A DNA stretch of 27,890 nt from JBGTLW01 sp041743835 (GCA_041743835.1 JBGTLW010000068.1:1-27890), one strand, 5' to 3'; shown: positions 7,562 to 15,000, counted from the stretch's first letter. Notes: generated from the sequence alone by a model not told the origin. Numbers and translations: made by a program.

Positions 7562-7957
7562 ATGTCCTCACTTGCCTTTACGGTCGTAGCGAGTGCAACT
7601 GAGCAGGCGGCGTCAATCGATTATTCTTCCCTGCCCGAGGTTGGGGGGCTTGGGAGCTTAGGTGCACTCGTTGCAGTGCTGCTCCGCTGGTTCGAACTTC
7701 GAGGCAAACTCGACTCTACTGAGTATTTGGCTATGCGGAGGGCACCTATCGTGTGGGCTGTGTTCATTCTTGGAATTCTCGCGTCCGGCATTCTAACATG
7801 GGTAATCCATCATGAGGCTGGCGTGGCCGCTGGGGTTGCCCAAATCTTTATTACTGGCGCAGCGGCACCCCCTTTGATGACACAACTAATCGCCGCTCGG
7901 ACAAACAATGCGCCTATGGTTTTTGGTGATACACCCCTAAAAAGTCTATTTAAGTAG
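7562..7957 (+). CDS. Small multi-pass membrane protein of five-gene cluster, 131 aa
   Basis: The start ATG 7562 has a strong TAGGAGACC upstream. Hydrophobic segments are visible at about residues 30-45 (LGSLGALVAVLLRWF), 62-82 (APIVWAVFILGILASGILTW) and 88-110 (GVAAGVAQIFITGAAAPPLM), with basic RGKLDSTEYLAMRR between the first two. The size and two to three helices resemble small holin- or channel-like proteins and 2TM partners of effector genes, but no family is recognised. It is followed after 8 nt by the CHAT-like gene, so the two are probably co-translated and could form a membrane complex. Confidence 0.7.
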   Translation: MSSLAFTVVASATEQAASIDYSSLPEVGGLGSLGALVAVLLRWFELRGKLDSTEYLAMRRAPIVWAVFILGILASGILTWVIHHEAGVAAGVAQIFITGAAAPPLMTQLIAARTNNAPMVFGDTPLKSLFK

Positions 7958-7965
7958 GGTCCGTG

Positions 7966-9273
7966 ATGTTGAACCCAAAGTACATAGGATTTGCACTCAC
8001 CGTCATCTTGTGCCTAGGTGGAATCATTGTGTTGAGGGGTGGATGCAAACCGTTCAGCAAGGTCATTGCTAAGGAAGTGCTCGGAGCCGTTGATGAGCTG
8101 GTTACGAACGGACTCACAAAGTCGAAGACCAAGTCACTTACTGATCTACTTAAGCTATCTTCTGATCCATCCGGCACAATCACTCTAACCCAATCATCTA
8201 AGGTAGCTGCACTAATGGCGGACGAGTCCGCTACAGTAATCGAGGCGCTCATTAAGAAGCTGCCTCACCGTGAGCGCGCCACTTTTCGATTGCACGTAAT
8301 GCAGGTCGATCCGGAAGTTAGCTACGCAGTCGAACTGCTCGCCAACCGCATCTACCCACAGTATCCTGCTACGTTCGACCCTAGCATCACGCGTGTAGTG
8401 GACGACGTGACATACAAAGGGCTGACCGACATTGCCCGTCGCGCAAATGTTAATCCTAAGGTTTTAGCGATGGACTTGGCAATCGTGCCCGATAGCGAGA
8501 CGATCGCTCGCAACGTTGTTTCCGAAGTGCAAGATAGATTCCCATCGGATATTGTCAAAAGCACACGTCATGCAACCTGGAACTGGACTTCGCGGTGGCA
8601 CTCGCTCTATGATCGGCCCGTCTCGCGTCAGAAGGTTATAGCACTACTTCCAGCGGATGGAAATGGAGACGCCTTCAGAATGGTGTTCGGGCACACTCCC
8701 TCGGCTGCTGAGCAAGAACAGATGGCAGAACTGCAAACCGGACTCAGAGGGTATGGAGCAGTGTTTGTGGCTTCAGAGGATCAGCTCAAACAGGAAGTTT
8801 CGAAGACCTCGGGTAACACAGTGATTGTTGTCATCGGCCATTCCCTTGCTGTCGACGGACGGCGATCGAGGAATCTGTTGCTACCGGATGCTGCACAAAA
8901 AAGTGAGGGCGACATTGTCTTGTGGGGAGCACTTCGAGGCCGGCCGTCAATTGTGTTGACGTGCTATGGCGAACAACTGGGCTTGGGTAGCAATCTTCGC
9001 TTCAACGACGCGCTCGCAATGATTGCTACGTCGCAAGCGACCCTCGATACCGGTAGGGCAACGGCAAGCCAACTCCAAACGGCGATGCTGTCAACACGAA
9101 GTTCGCTGCAGAAGCAGAGAGTAGTGGAAATAGGGATGACGACCGTATTTGTCGGATCAGCGGGTGCTGCGGTCGTGACTATCGCACCAAAACTACGACC
9201 GCAACCGTGCGAAGGTACTGTGGAACGCTATCGAGGACAATCTACGACGCCCTTGCAAGGATCGAGCGATTAG
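7966..9273 (+). CDS. Membrane-anchored CHAT/caspase-like protein, 435 aa
   Basis: An N-terminal membrane segment (YIGFALTVILCLGGIIVL) is followed by a helical domain (about 30-220). The C-terminal domain looks like a caspase-fold/CHAT protease: a strand QKVIALLPADG, then NTVIVVIGHS with a Gly-His pair (His about 292), then GALRGRPSIVLTCYGEQLGLGS with Cys about 333. CHAT proteins show the same order (strand-GH, about 40 residues, strand-xxCxxxxLG), so His/Cys would be the catalytic dyad. Downstream is a second hydrophobic stretch (VVEIGMTTVFVGSAGAAVV). ATG 7966 is used; an adjacent GTG at 7963 adds one residue. The family assignment is by motif pattern only. CHAT/caspase proteases in bacteria often execute cell suicide or cleave partner proteins in defence systems. 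Confidence 0.65.
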   Translation: MLNPKYIGFALTVILCLGGIIVLRGGCKPFSKVIAKEVLGAVDELVTNGLTKSKTKSLTDLLKLSSDPSGTITLTQSSKVAALMADESATVIEALIKKLPHRERATFRLHVMQVDPEVSYAVELLANRIYPQYPATFDPSITRVVDDVTYKGLTDIARRANVNPKVLAMDLAIVPDSETIARNVVSEVQDRFPSDIVKSTRHATWNWTSRWHSLYDRPVSRQKVIALLPADGNGDAFRMVFGHTPSAAEQEQMAELQTGLRGYGAVFVASEDQLKQEVSKTSGNTVIVVIGHSLAVDGRRSRNLLLPDAAQKSEGDIVLWGALRGRPSIVLTCYGEQLGLGSNLRFNDALAMIATSQATLDTGRATASQLQTAMLSTRSSLQKQRVVEIGMTTVFVGSAGAAVVTIAPKLRPQPCEGTVERYRGQSTTPLQGSSD

Positions 9274-9293
9274 TCACAGATGACAAAGTAGGG

Positions 9294-9322
9294 GCGGAGA
9301 AGTGTCCAAGACATTTCTCTGC
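9294..9322 (+). terminator. Strong hairpin after the five-gene cluster
   Basis: A 13-bp stem (9294-9306 with 9310-9322) has two G-U pairs and a three-base CAA loop, 20 nt after the stop of the CHAT-like gene. No T-run follows, so it may act as a factor-dependent terminator or a 3'-end stabiliser rather than a classical intrinsic terminator. Confidence 0.55.
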
Positions 9323-9499
9323 GGCTCCGCTAACAATACCGCTGAGTTGTTAGTTGCGTCTTGATGTGAAGCTTGGGCTGCTTAGACAACGCTCTGACCT
9401 TGGTCTGGCGGCGAGGGGCCCACTGCAATGAACCCGAAGAGGCGGAGCGTCGGGAGGGACGGCGCTAGGGCTACCACTATTTTGCCTAACTTTACTAAA

Positions 9500-9727
9500 T
9501 CAATGATCCCACCCATGCGGCGGCTGCAGGTTGTACCCGGTTTCGGTGTAGCCGCCGGAATCACAGTGAGCTACCCGATGCCCAGGAGCCGCCCCGTGGT
9601 AATGCCACGCCCGGCAGGACTCGCACCAGACTCGCCACAATTCACGACCACCCACAACAATGCTCTCGGTGCCAAGCGTGGGGGCATTGGTATCGATATA
9701 GCGGTATCGGTCGATCTGAATATGCAT
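9500..9727 (-). CDS. Small Cys/His protein (WCxxC-WHxHG type), 75 aa
   Basis: The product carries ELWRVWCESCRAWHYHG, then GHRVAHC and TETGYNL. The spacing WCxxCxxWHxHG...GHRxAHC with a C-terminal TGY matches a small zinc-ribbon-like protein often seen in phage and plasmid gene sets; the four Cys/His could bind zinc. No function is established. The N-terminus MHIQIDRYRYIDTN is from the only in-frame ATG, but the conserved part starts near residue 25, so a shorter start is possible. It lies downstream of and on the same strand as the exported nuclease-like gene. Confidence 0.6.
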   Translation of the reverse strand: MHIQIDRYRYIDTNAPTLGTESIVVGGRELWRVWCESCRAWHYHGAAPGHRVAHCDSGGYTETGYNLQPPHGWDH

Positions 9728-9859
9728 CAGGGAAACCGCCTACTAAGTCCGGCCACGCAGGCTCAGCGCTCACACCAATCACAATTCGCCCCTTCACTTC
9801 CGGGGGAAGGCGTTCAAGCTGCCTATGCCTAGCAACAAGCCGCTTGCGGCCGTCATTCT

Positions 9860-11224
9860 TCAGTCGCCGCCACCCACTGCCGCTAGGTCCAGCACGAGCA
9901 TCAGGTGGTCGCTTGCTTCGCTATCGGCCCTCTGCAAGCCAGACGCTTCGAGGGCGGCGTCTCCAAGTACCGCAGTATCCACGATGACGGCCTTCACGGC
10001 TTCCACGTTCGGTCCATGCATCATCAGGTCAAGTCGCCCAGGCCAGAATGATTCATCGGGTTTCAACCCCCGCCACGTCACCGCGTCCCCTACGCCGGTG
10101 CGGATCGGTAGGACTTCAGCAAGCCCTGCTGCCTCCAACAAGCGAAGCGGACGCCGCGAGCCGACCAGGTTATAGTCGCCAGCGATCACGATCGGGGCAT
10201 TCCTATACACCGGCCCTAGTTGACCGGATCGCAGATGAACCACGGCTGCAGCCAGAGCGGTTGCCTCGTCGATGCGGGTCTGGTCCTCGGTGCTACCGGC
10301 GTAGCCGCAGCATTTCATATGGATACTAATCACCACCACAGGGCCAACTTCGGGCAGCTCAATAGCTGCGGCGACCCCGCGGCCAATGTCGAGCTTCAAT
10401 GGTGTCAGAGGGAATCGAGATGCCACGACACAGCCATCGTGATGGACGAGGTGCCAGTTGCCACCGAGCATGCTCACTAAGGCCTCCTGGATACCCTCTC
10501 GGCGGTACTCCTCCTGCAAGCAGACCACGTCCGCTTTGGCCGCCTTGAGCAGGCGACCAAGTGCAGGTGAACGATTGGGATCCACCAACCCACGTCTCAG
10601 TGTGTTGAGCGAGGCAACCCGCAAGTCGCTGCCCTCGGCACGACTAAGCGGTGTAGGGTCTACGGGTATCCTGACATGGCCACCAAGCACAAGCTTGGCG
10701 GGCTCCTCAAGACGATCCGAGCCATCAAGGTCGACGGTAATCTCATCGCCGGGTTCAAGGCCAAGGGCACTGAGGTCGATCCGCATCTCATAATGCTGCG
10801 CGGCATGGGTTGGCAACGCAGTGAACCGCAGCTTGGACCAGGGCAACCGGGTACCTGGTTCACTCGCCAGATAGGCTTTGCGTTGCCTTGTGTCTACCAC
10901 AAGGCGTTCATCATCAGGCAAGCCCAGCACGACCTGCAGGGTTCCGTCCTCTGCCGGACCACTCTGAAGGTTTAGCTGCTTTGTGGTGTCCACCCGTAGG
11001 TAAACCGTTGTGCCGGAGATTGATGCCCAGACAGCGGTGACGTCGAAGGCACCCTCGGCGTCACCTACGGGGTCTTCAGCGATGAGTGTGCGGGCAGGCC
11101 AATCACTGACCGATCCATCGATGATCAGGTGGGTATCTGCAGAGTAGGCCGAGCAGCCGAACGAAGAGACGGCCACAAAGACCGCAAGAACCCAACTGCA
11201 CTGACGCTTCTTGGTGTTACTCAT
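9860..11224 (-). CDS. Exported endonuclease/exonuclease/phosphatase-family protein, 454 aa
   Basis: An N-terminal signal (CSWVLAVFVAVSSFGC, with SAYSAD nearby) sends it out of the cytoplasm; the FGC is only a weak lipobox, so type I cleavage after AYSA is equally possible. Residues about 30-185 form a beta-sandwich-like domain (THLIIDGSVSDWP, VYLRVDTTKQ, EMRIDLSALGLEPGDE) like those that often precede hydrolases. Residues about 200-450 hold the EEP metal phosphodiesterase fold with its usual residues: VASLNT (Asn 207), VVCLQEEY (Glu 238), SIHM (His 302), IAGDYN (Asp 350, Asn 352) and SDH (Asp 439, His 440). All catalytic positions are present, so activity on a phosphodiester is expected; the substrate (DNA, RNA, lipid or sugar phosphate) is unknown. 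Confidence 0.85.
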   Translation of the reverse strand: MSNTKKRQCSWVLAVFVAVSSFGCSAYSADTHLIIDGSVSDWPARTLIAEDPVGDAEGAFDVTAVWASISGTTVYLRVDTTKQLNLQSGPAEDGTLQVVLGLPDDERLVVDTRQRKAYLASEPGTRLPWSKLRFTALPTHAAQHYEMRIDLSALGLEPGDEITVDLDGSDRLEEPAKLVLGGHVRIPVDPTPLSRAEGSDLRVASLNTLRRGLVDPNRSPALGRLLKAAKADVVCLQEEYRREGIQEALVSMLGGNWHLVHHDGCVVASRFPLTPLKLDIGRGVAAAIELPEVGPVVVISIHMKCCGYAGSTEDQTRIDEATALAAAVVHLRSGQLGPVYRNAPIVIAGDYNLVGSRRPLRLLEAAGLAEVLPIRTGVGDAVTWRGLKPDESFWPGRLDLMMHGPNVEAVKAVIVDTAVLGDAALEASGLQRADSEASDHLMLVLDLAAVGGGD

Positions 11225-11387
11225 GAATGCGACCTTAATCCTATTGTGACTTCAACATACGGGTGTTGGGTGCATTATTGCTGTGGACCAGTGTTCATTC
11301 TACAGGGGTCGTTGATTGCTGCGAACAGCCGACGTTGATCCCCCCATAGACACCGGGGCATTAAACTTGCTGCGAGGTGTAGTCGCC

Positions 11388-11636
11388 ATGTGGGCCATGG
11401 ACAAGGAAAGACTGCGAAATCTGAACACATTCACGGGTGCTTATGGTCTATACGCCACCCAGTTCACCGATACGGACGAGCGAAGCTCGCTTGCTGGGAT
11501 CGATTCGGGCTTACTCGGGCGACTTGAGCTGCTGTGGCCATACAGATCTTACTACAAGTTACACTGCGCAGTAAAGGCTAGTACGAATCCCGCTTGGTTC
11601 ACGTACGTCAGCCACGACGCGTTGGGGATTGTCTGA
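11388..11636 (+). CDS. Hypothetical protein, 82 aa
   Basis: The product begins MWAMDKERLRNLNTFTGAYG and contains ERSSLAGIDSGLLGRLELLW. The start ATG 11388 has GAGG about 11 nt upstream; a TTG at 11316 would extend it by 24 residues. No family is recognised and there is no membrane segment. Codon use is unremarkable, and a large antisense open frame covers its 3' end, so the call is tentative. Confidence 0.35.
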   Translation: MWAMDKERLRNLNTFTGAYGLYATQFTDTDERSSLAGIDSGLLGRLELLWPYRSYYKLHCAVKASTNPAWFTYVSHDALGIV

Positions 11637-11654
11637 AGGAGATGGGGGCTCAGT

Positions 11655-12029
11655 TTGTTCCAACTCTCCCGGCACGCCGCGTCGATTCTACTATGTGAAT
11701 GGTATGATCGCCGCGATCTAGGACTCCCAACGTCAAACTCCGCGCCAAAACGTACACATAAGCCGCCTCGGCGAATGACACCCTTGCTAAGGTCATTAGC
11801 GCGAGGCGGCTGGTGGGCAAACTTCAGCACGTTTGGCGCAGACGGCTACAAGCACGGTTTTTTTCATGAGTACACCACGCTTGGCATTTTTTGCATCAGT
11901 CACCACCGCCACAAGCTGTACGACGACATGCTCGACGGCTGGACACGCCACGAGTTCGACATGCCCAACCATTCCGGGCAGGGCAAGGTGAAGGAGCGGA
12001 GAGTGGAGTGTGTATGGACAAACTATTGA
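11655..12029 (+). CDS. Hypothetical protein, 124 aa, overlapping the next gene
   Basis: The C-terminal two thirds look coding: GC-rich third positions and an aromatic/His-rich sequence (ARGGWWANFSTFGADGYKHG, HHRHKLYDDMLDGWTRHEFD). The N-terminal 30 residues look less protein-like, so the true start may be further in (for example near the ATG of MTPLLRS, 11775). It overlaps the next gene by 16 nt, which supports co-translation. No family recognised. Confidence 0.4.
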   Translation: MFQLSRHAASILLCEWYDRRDLGLPTSNSAPKRTHKPPRRMTPLLRSLARGGWWANFSTFGADGYKHGFFHEYTTLGIFCISHHRHKLYDDMLDGWTRHEFDMPNHSGQGKVKERRVECVWTNY

Positions 12030-12562
12030 GGTTGAGGCGTAACCGTGGGTCGGTGGTGGTCAAGGGGAGTGCACTTAGCCCCTGCATTATTAAGGGCGAT
12101 GAGGTTAATCATGTAATTGCAGTTTGGGTCAGCCCCCGCGAGCTTGGGTGGCCCTGGATCAAGGTGAGCAGGAAAGTGAGGAGGCTGCACGGTGTCGAGG
12201 GTGACGCGTTGATGGCGGCTGACTTTAGTCACTACGAACACGCGGTGAAGCTGGTGGATTGGATGCGGAGGCAGTCGTGGTGGTCCCATCCTTGTGATGG
12301 ATTGGAAGGTGTCTCGCCCGCGGAGGTGTTTGAGCATCTTGTGAGAGGCTACGCGGAGAGGAAAGTGGGTCCGGTACAGGTCGCTGGAGCGATCAGGAAG
12401 ATGGCCTTCACCATCGTTGGTTCTATTCAGGGAAGGGTTAGGCAAGATGACGACGAGCGAAGCTTGGGCGGTATATTGGGCGGAACGGACTCCGGAGAAT
12501 CGCAACCGGGTGGCGATGCATTACCTTCCAATGGTGAAGCAGGTGGCGGCGAAGATGGCTAA
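12014..12562 (+). CDS. Hypothetical protein upstream of broken sigma factor, 182 aa, likely frameshifted 3' end
   Basis: Start ATG 12014 (GVC-MDKLLRLRRNRG) is preceded by a GGAG-containing purine-rich stretch. Residues 1-145 read like a real protein (WVSPRELGWPWIKVSRKVRR, MAADFSHYEHAVKLVDWMRR, GVSPAEVFEHLVRGYAERKV). From about 12447 the frame runs through the sigma-like gene and becomes Gly/Asp/Ser-rich (DDDERSLGGILGGTDSGESQ), as out-of-frame reading does. A TAG in the +1 frame sits just before the sigma ATG (GGTTAGGCAAGATG), so a small indel near 12420 may have moved the stop. Family not recognised. Confidence 0.5.
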   Translation: MDKLLRLRRNRGSVVVKGSALSPCIIKGDEVNHVIAVWVSPRELGWPWIKVSRKVRRLHGVEGDALMAADFSHYEHAVKLVDWMRRQSWWSHPCDGLEGVSPAEVFEHLVRGYAERKVGPVQVAGAIRKMAFTIVGSIQGRVRQDDDERSLGGILGGTDSGESQPGGDALPSNGEAGGGEDG

Positions 12563-12789
12563 GGTGAGGGGCATGGGTGTATACCACGATGTGGAGGATC
12601 TGGTGTCAATGGGCACGATTGGTTTGATTGATGCAATTGATCGGTACGAACCTTCTTTGGGTGACTTTAGGTCTTTTGCTTGGCCGCGAGTGCGGTGGGG
12701 CGGTATGTGATTTGCGTTACATGATTGGCCCCCAGGCTCCACACAGCAATAGACAACACTGTGTCGGTGAAAACAAGCTTGGGTAATGG
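12447..12789 (+). pseudogene. Truncated sigma-70-family factor (region 2 only), frameshifted
   Basis: From ATG 12447 the frame gives MTTSEAWAVYWAERT, then ENRNRVAMHYLPMVKQVAAK, VYHDVEDLVSMGTIGLIDAI and FRSFAWPRVRWGGM, stopping at 12708-12710. This is region 1.2/2 of FliA/WhiG-like sigma factors (core-RNA-polymerase binding and -10 recognition). Beyond the stop another frame continues with VCDLRYMIGPQAPHSNRQ, as after RGA in full-length sigma factors, until a stop near 12787. Regions 3 and 4 are missing. A full-length member would have about 230-260 residues. It should not act as a normal sigma factor, though a region-2 fragment could still compete for core polymerase. Confidence 0.7.
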
Positions 12790-12962
12790 GGTGGATCGCG
12801 ATCGATCACTTAGGCGAAGATGCATCATTGACTCAGCTCAAGATAACACTGTCGCCGCCCTCTGAAACCTCCCAGGGGTACCAGCAATGAGCGCGACATG
12901 CACTCACTTATGGGAGACCCTATTGTTCCATCCACCACCGCGATGGAATTCGTAGTAGACAA

Positions 12963-13196
12963 TCAACGCAAAATCGGGCTGAAATGGGTCTCAAGCTTGG
13001 GCAAGACTGAATCACTGGCTTTCCCGATGTACACAGGCCGGCCATGCATGAACAGACCATAGATGCCGAGACCATCCTCAATTTCTGCAAGCTGGCACTT
13101 TTCGCGGAGGACACGAGTAACCGCATCGAAGCACTGCCGAATCTGATCAAGCAAAGGGGTAGCGAGGTCGAACTCGTACTCAGTGGCACCGGGTTG
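12963..13196 (-). pseudogene. GIY-YIG nuclease fragment, Eco29kI-like
   Basis: The open frame, with no ATG, gives EYEFDLATPLLDQIRQCF, then LGIYGLFMHGRPVYIGKASD and SVLPKLETHFSPILR before a stop at 12963. GIY...VYIGKA is the diagnostic GIY-YIG pair, and the leading FDxxxxLxxQ segment resembles the N-terminus of Eco29kI-type restriction endonucleases. The catalytic Arg and Glu that should follow are missing or out of frame (after ILR the frame is stopped where the family has KLxGR). No methyltransferase is nearby, so this is the relic of a lost restriction-modification system. Confidence 0.6.
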
Positions 13197-13383
13197 TCAT
13201 CGGGTAGCACTCCAGCCACAGCTGAGATGGTCTCCAAATCTGGCCGCAACACAACCGCAGGCACTACGACCCCCAGTCCGGGTCACGAATGAGACCGCCG
13301 AACAGCTGTATTCGCAGCCATCACAATGTAAACTACTAAACCCAGCATTTAGGCTCTAACGCAGTCAAAGATGGGAAGCAAAC

Positions 13384-13899
13384 ATGTTGAACTGGAAAAC
13401 CATACTGGCACACCACGCCGCCAATCCCCCTGATCCTCGCATAACAATTCGGGAGGTACAACCACCCATCCCAACTGACCTAGTAATTCGTAGTGGTATC
13501 GCCGAACCCAAGATCGACGCAAATAATGATCTGCGCATCGAGTTGGTTATAGATTCGACACTTTCCGACGACCTAAAGACGACTATTCTCTTTCACGAGA
13601 TTGGTCACGCGATTGACTTCCTTGCTCACGAGACTGATACCATCCAGCCCCTAAATGGGGTACTGACTCTAACTGAACAAGATGCAAGACAGCAACGTAC
13701 CGAACTAGCCGCTTTCAAGCATTCGCTGAATGAGCTTCTTGCTGTTGCCCAGAATGGCTGGGAACTGCCACTCAGGAACACTGTGCTTCGGATCGCGCGG
13801 CGAGCCAGAGCCGATTCCAACCGAAACTACCGCGAAGCAATAGGGCAACTCATGCAAACACAACTATGGCAAGATTGCGTCAACGCAATGCATCACTAA
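13384..13899 (+). CDS. Small HEIGH zinc metallopeptidase-like protein, 171 aa
   Basis: Start ATG 13384 follows GGGAAG at a normal distance. The central TTILFHEIGHAIDFLAHET holds an HExxH zinc motif (residues 71-75) on a hydrophobic helix, and the Glu in RTELAAFKHS (about 107) is a plausible third ligand, as in ImmA/IrrE and related gluzincins. The chain has no signal peptide, so it should act in the cytoplasm. Its C-terminal half is helical. The gene stands alone: the GIY-YIG relic is upstream on the other strand, and an IS630-family element begins 10 nt after its stop. Substrate unknown. Confidence 0.65.
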   Translation: MLNWKTILAHHAANPPDPRITIREVQPPIPTDLVIRSGIAEPKIDANNDLRIELVIDSTLSDDLKTTILFHEIGHAIDFLAHETDTIQPLNGVLTLTEQDARQQRTELAAFKHSLNELLAVAQNGWELPLRNTVLRIARRARADSNRNYREAIGQLMQTQLWQDCVNAMHH

Positions 13900-13908
13900 T
13901 GTCAATTA

Positions 13909-13933
13909 GAGCATCTTCATCCCACCTGTAGCG
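13909..13933 (+). repeat. Left terminal inverted repeat of IS630-family element
   Basis: It pairs with 14935-14959 on the opposite strand; 22 of 25 positions match, with differences at positions 5, 12 and 19, all transitions. Confidence 0.9.
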
Positions 13934-14851
13934 TATAGCCGCTGTGTCTGAAGCAGTTCGATGCGTCGGATGCGGTGATCTGGTCCAGCACCGATTGCAT
14001 CGCACTCCACAACGCCTCGCGTGTGCGGCAGGCGAGGGACCGGAGCAACTGCTTGGCCTTGGCGAAGATCATCTCGATGGGGTTGAAGTCCGGGCTGTAC
14101 GGCGGCAGGAAGAGCAGTTGGGCACCCGCACCCTCGATCAGCCGCTGGGTCCGTGCACGCTTGTGGCTCGACAGGTTGTCCATCACCACCACGTCGCCGA
14201 TCCGAAGTTCGGGCACGAGGACCTGCTCGACGAAGGCCTCGAAGATGTCGCCGTTGACCGCGCCGTCGACGACGGTGGAGCATCGCACGCCCTCGATGCC
14301 AAGCGCCGCGATGAGTGTGGTGGTCTGCCAGTGGCCGTGGGGCGTCTTGTCGATCAGCCGCTGGCCGATCGGGGCCCGGCCCCGCAGGCGCGTCATGTTC
14401 GTCTTGGCCCAGGTCTCGTCGATGAAGATCAGCCGGCGTGGGTCGCGTGTCGGCGCGTCGTGGGTCCATTGATTGCGACGCTGGGCGACGTCGGGACGGT
14501 CCTGCTCCGCGGCGTGGATCGTCTTTTTTTAAAAGTGATCTTCATCCGCTTGAGCGCCATGCAGATCGCCGACGCGCCGCAGCCGCAGTCCAGCCGCCGG
14601 GCCAGTTCTTCAAGCGTCGCGTCGGGCTGTTCACGGACCAATTGGGCCAGGCGATTCAGGTCGATCTTGACGACGGTCGCGCCGCCCATGGGCCTGGGCG
14701 TGGTCTCGCCATGATCCCGTCGGCGTTGCTTGACCCGCCTCGCCCAGGCCGGGCTGACCTGGAAGGTGTCGGCGATCTGTTTGGTCTTCATCCCGCGGTC
14801 ATACGCCGCGAGCACGCGGTCCCGCAAGTCCTGTGCGTAGGGTGCGCCCAT
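13917..14851 (-). CDS. IS630-family transposase expressed by -1 frameshift
   Basis: Frame A (14851 down to 14429) starts at the ATG of MGAPYAQDLRDRVLAAYDRG and holds the helix-turn-helix (MKTKQIADTFQVSPAWARRV) and the second small HTH (LEELARRLDCGCGASAICMA). Frame B is open from about 14527 to the stop at 13917-13919. It holds the DDE core: RLIFIDETWAKTNM (Asp), VVMDNLSSHK (Asp) and LPPYSPDFNPIEMIFAKAK (Glu). Frames meet at seven A on the coding strand (plus 14524-14530), where a -1 slip on AAA AAA A leads into AAG ACG ATC. All catalytic residues are present, so the element may be active. A longer upstream ATG (14914) is rejected, as family similarity begins at 14851. Confidence 0.9.
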
Positions 14852-14907
14852 CCGTGGCTCCTTGTTGGTTAGATCATCCGACAAGAAGCTAAACCAAAAG
14901 GGCATGT

Positions 14908-14937
14908 GGCGCAATGCCTAACAAGCGCCGAACGCGC
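14908..14937 (-). repeat. Shared IS630 subterminal motif, copy b
   Basis: GGCGCAA-TG-CCTAACAAGCG-C-CGAACGCGC on the plus strand. It matches 877-904 and the inverse of 27572-27599 although the transposases differ. It ends 22 nt from the element's right end. Confidence 0.7.
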
Positions 14938-14959
14938 TACGGGTGGGGTGAAGACGCTC
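14935..14959 (-). repeat. Right terminal inverted repeat of IS630-family element
   Basis: It is the partner of 13909-13933, lies 84 nt upstream of the transposase ATG, and slightly overlaps the shared subterminal motif at 14908-14937. Confidence 0.9.
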
Positions 14960-15000
14960 TAATCTGAGAAACAAGTGACGCAATGAGAACAGACCCAATG

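Larger units (their letters stand above)
13909..14959 (-). mobile_element. Complete IS630-family insertion sequence, 1051 bp
   Basis: The element is bounded by TA on both sides (13907-13908 and 14960-14961), the duplicated target of IS630/Tc1 elements. It has terminal inverted repeats of 25 bp (13909-13933 and 14935-14959) matching at 22 positions, both beginning GAGC(A/G)TCTTCA. It carries one transposase in two frames. Its insertion lies between the HEIGH gene and the thermonuclease gene and interrupts neither. Confidence 0.92.

Noticed and set aside
9321..9360. attC-like GCTAAC...GTTAG pair after the cluster
   Set aside because: The first half does not fit RYYYAAC, and the second lacks the usual spacing; no integrase or second site is present.
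9428..9832. 134-aa plus frame opposite the Cys/His protein
   Set aside because: Pro/Arg-rich antisense frame; the minus protein has a recognisable Cys/His pattern.
11552..11830. 92-aa minus frame
   Set aside because: Overlaps two plus-strand candidates, no ribosome site, no resemblance.
12920..13264. 114-aa minus frame over the GIY-YIG relic
   Set aside because: It is Ser-rich and out of frame; the GIY-YIG frame carries the motif.
13944..14714. 256-aa plus frame across the complete IS630 element
   Set aside because: Antisense shadow of the transposase.
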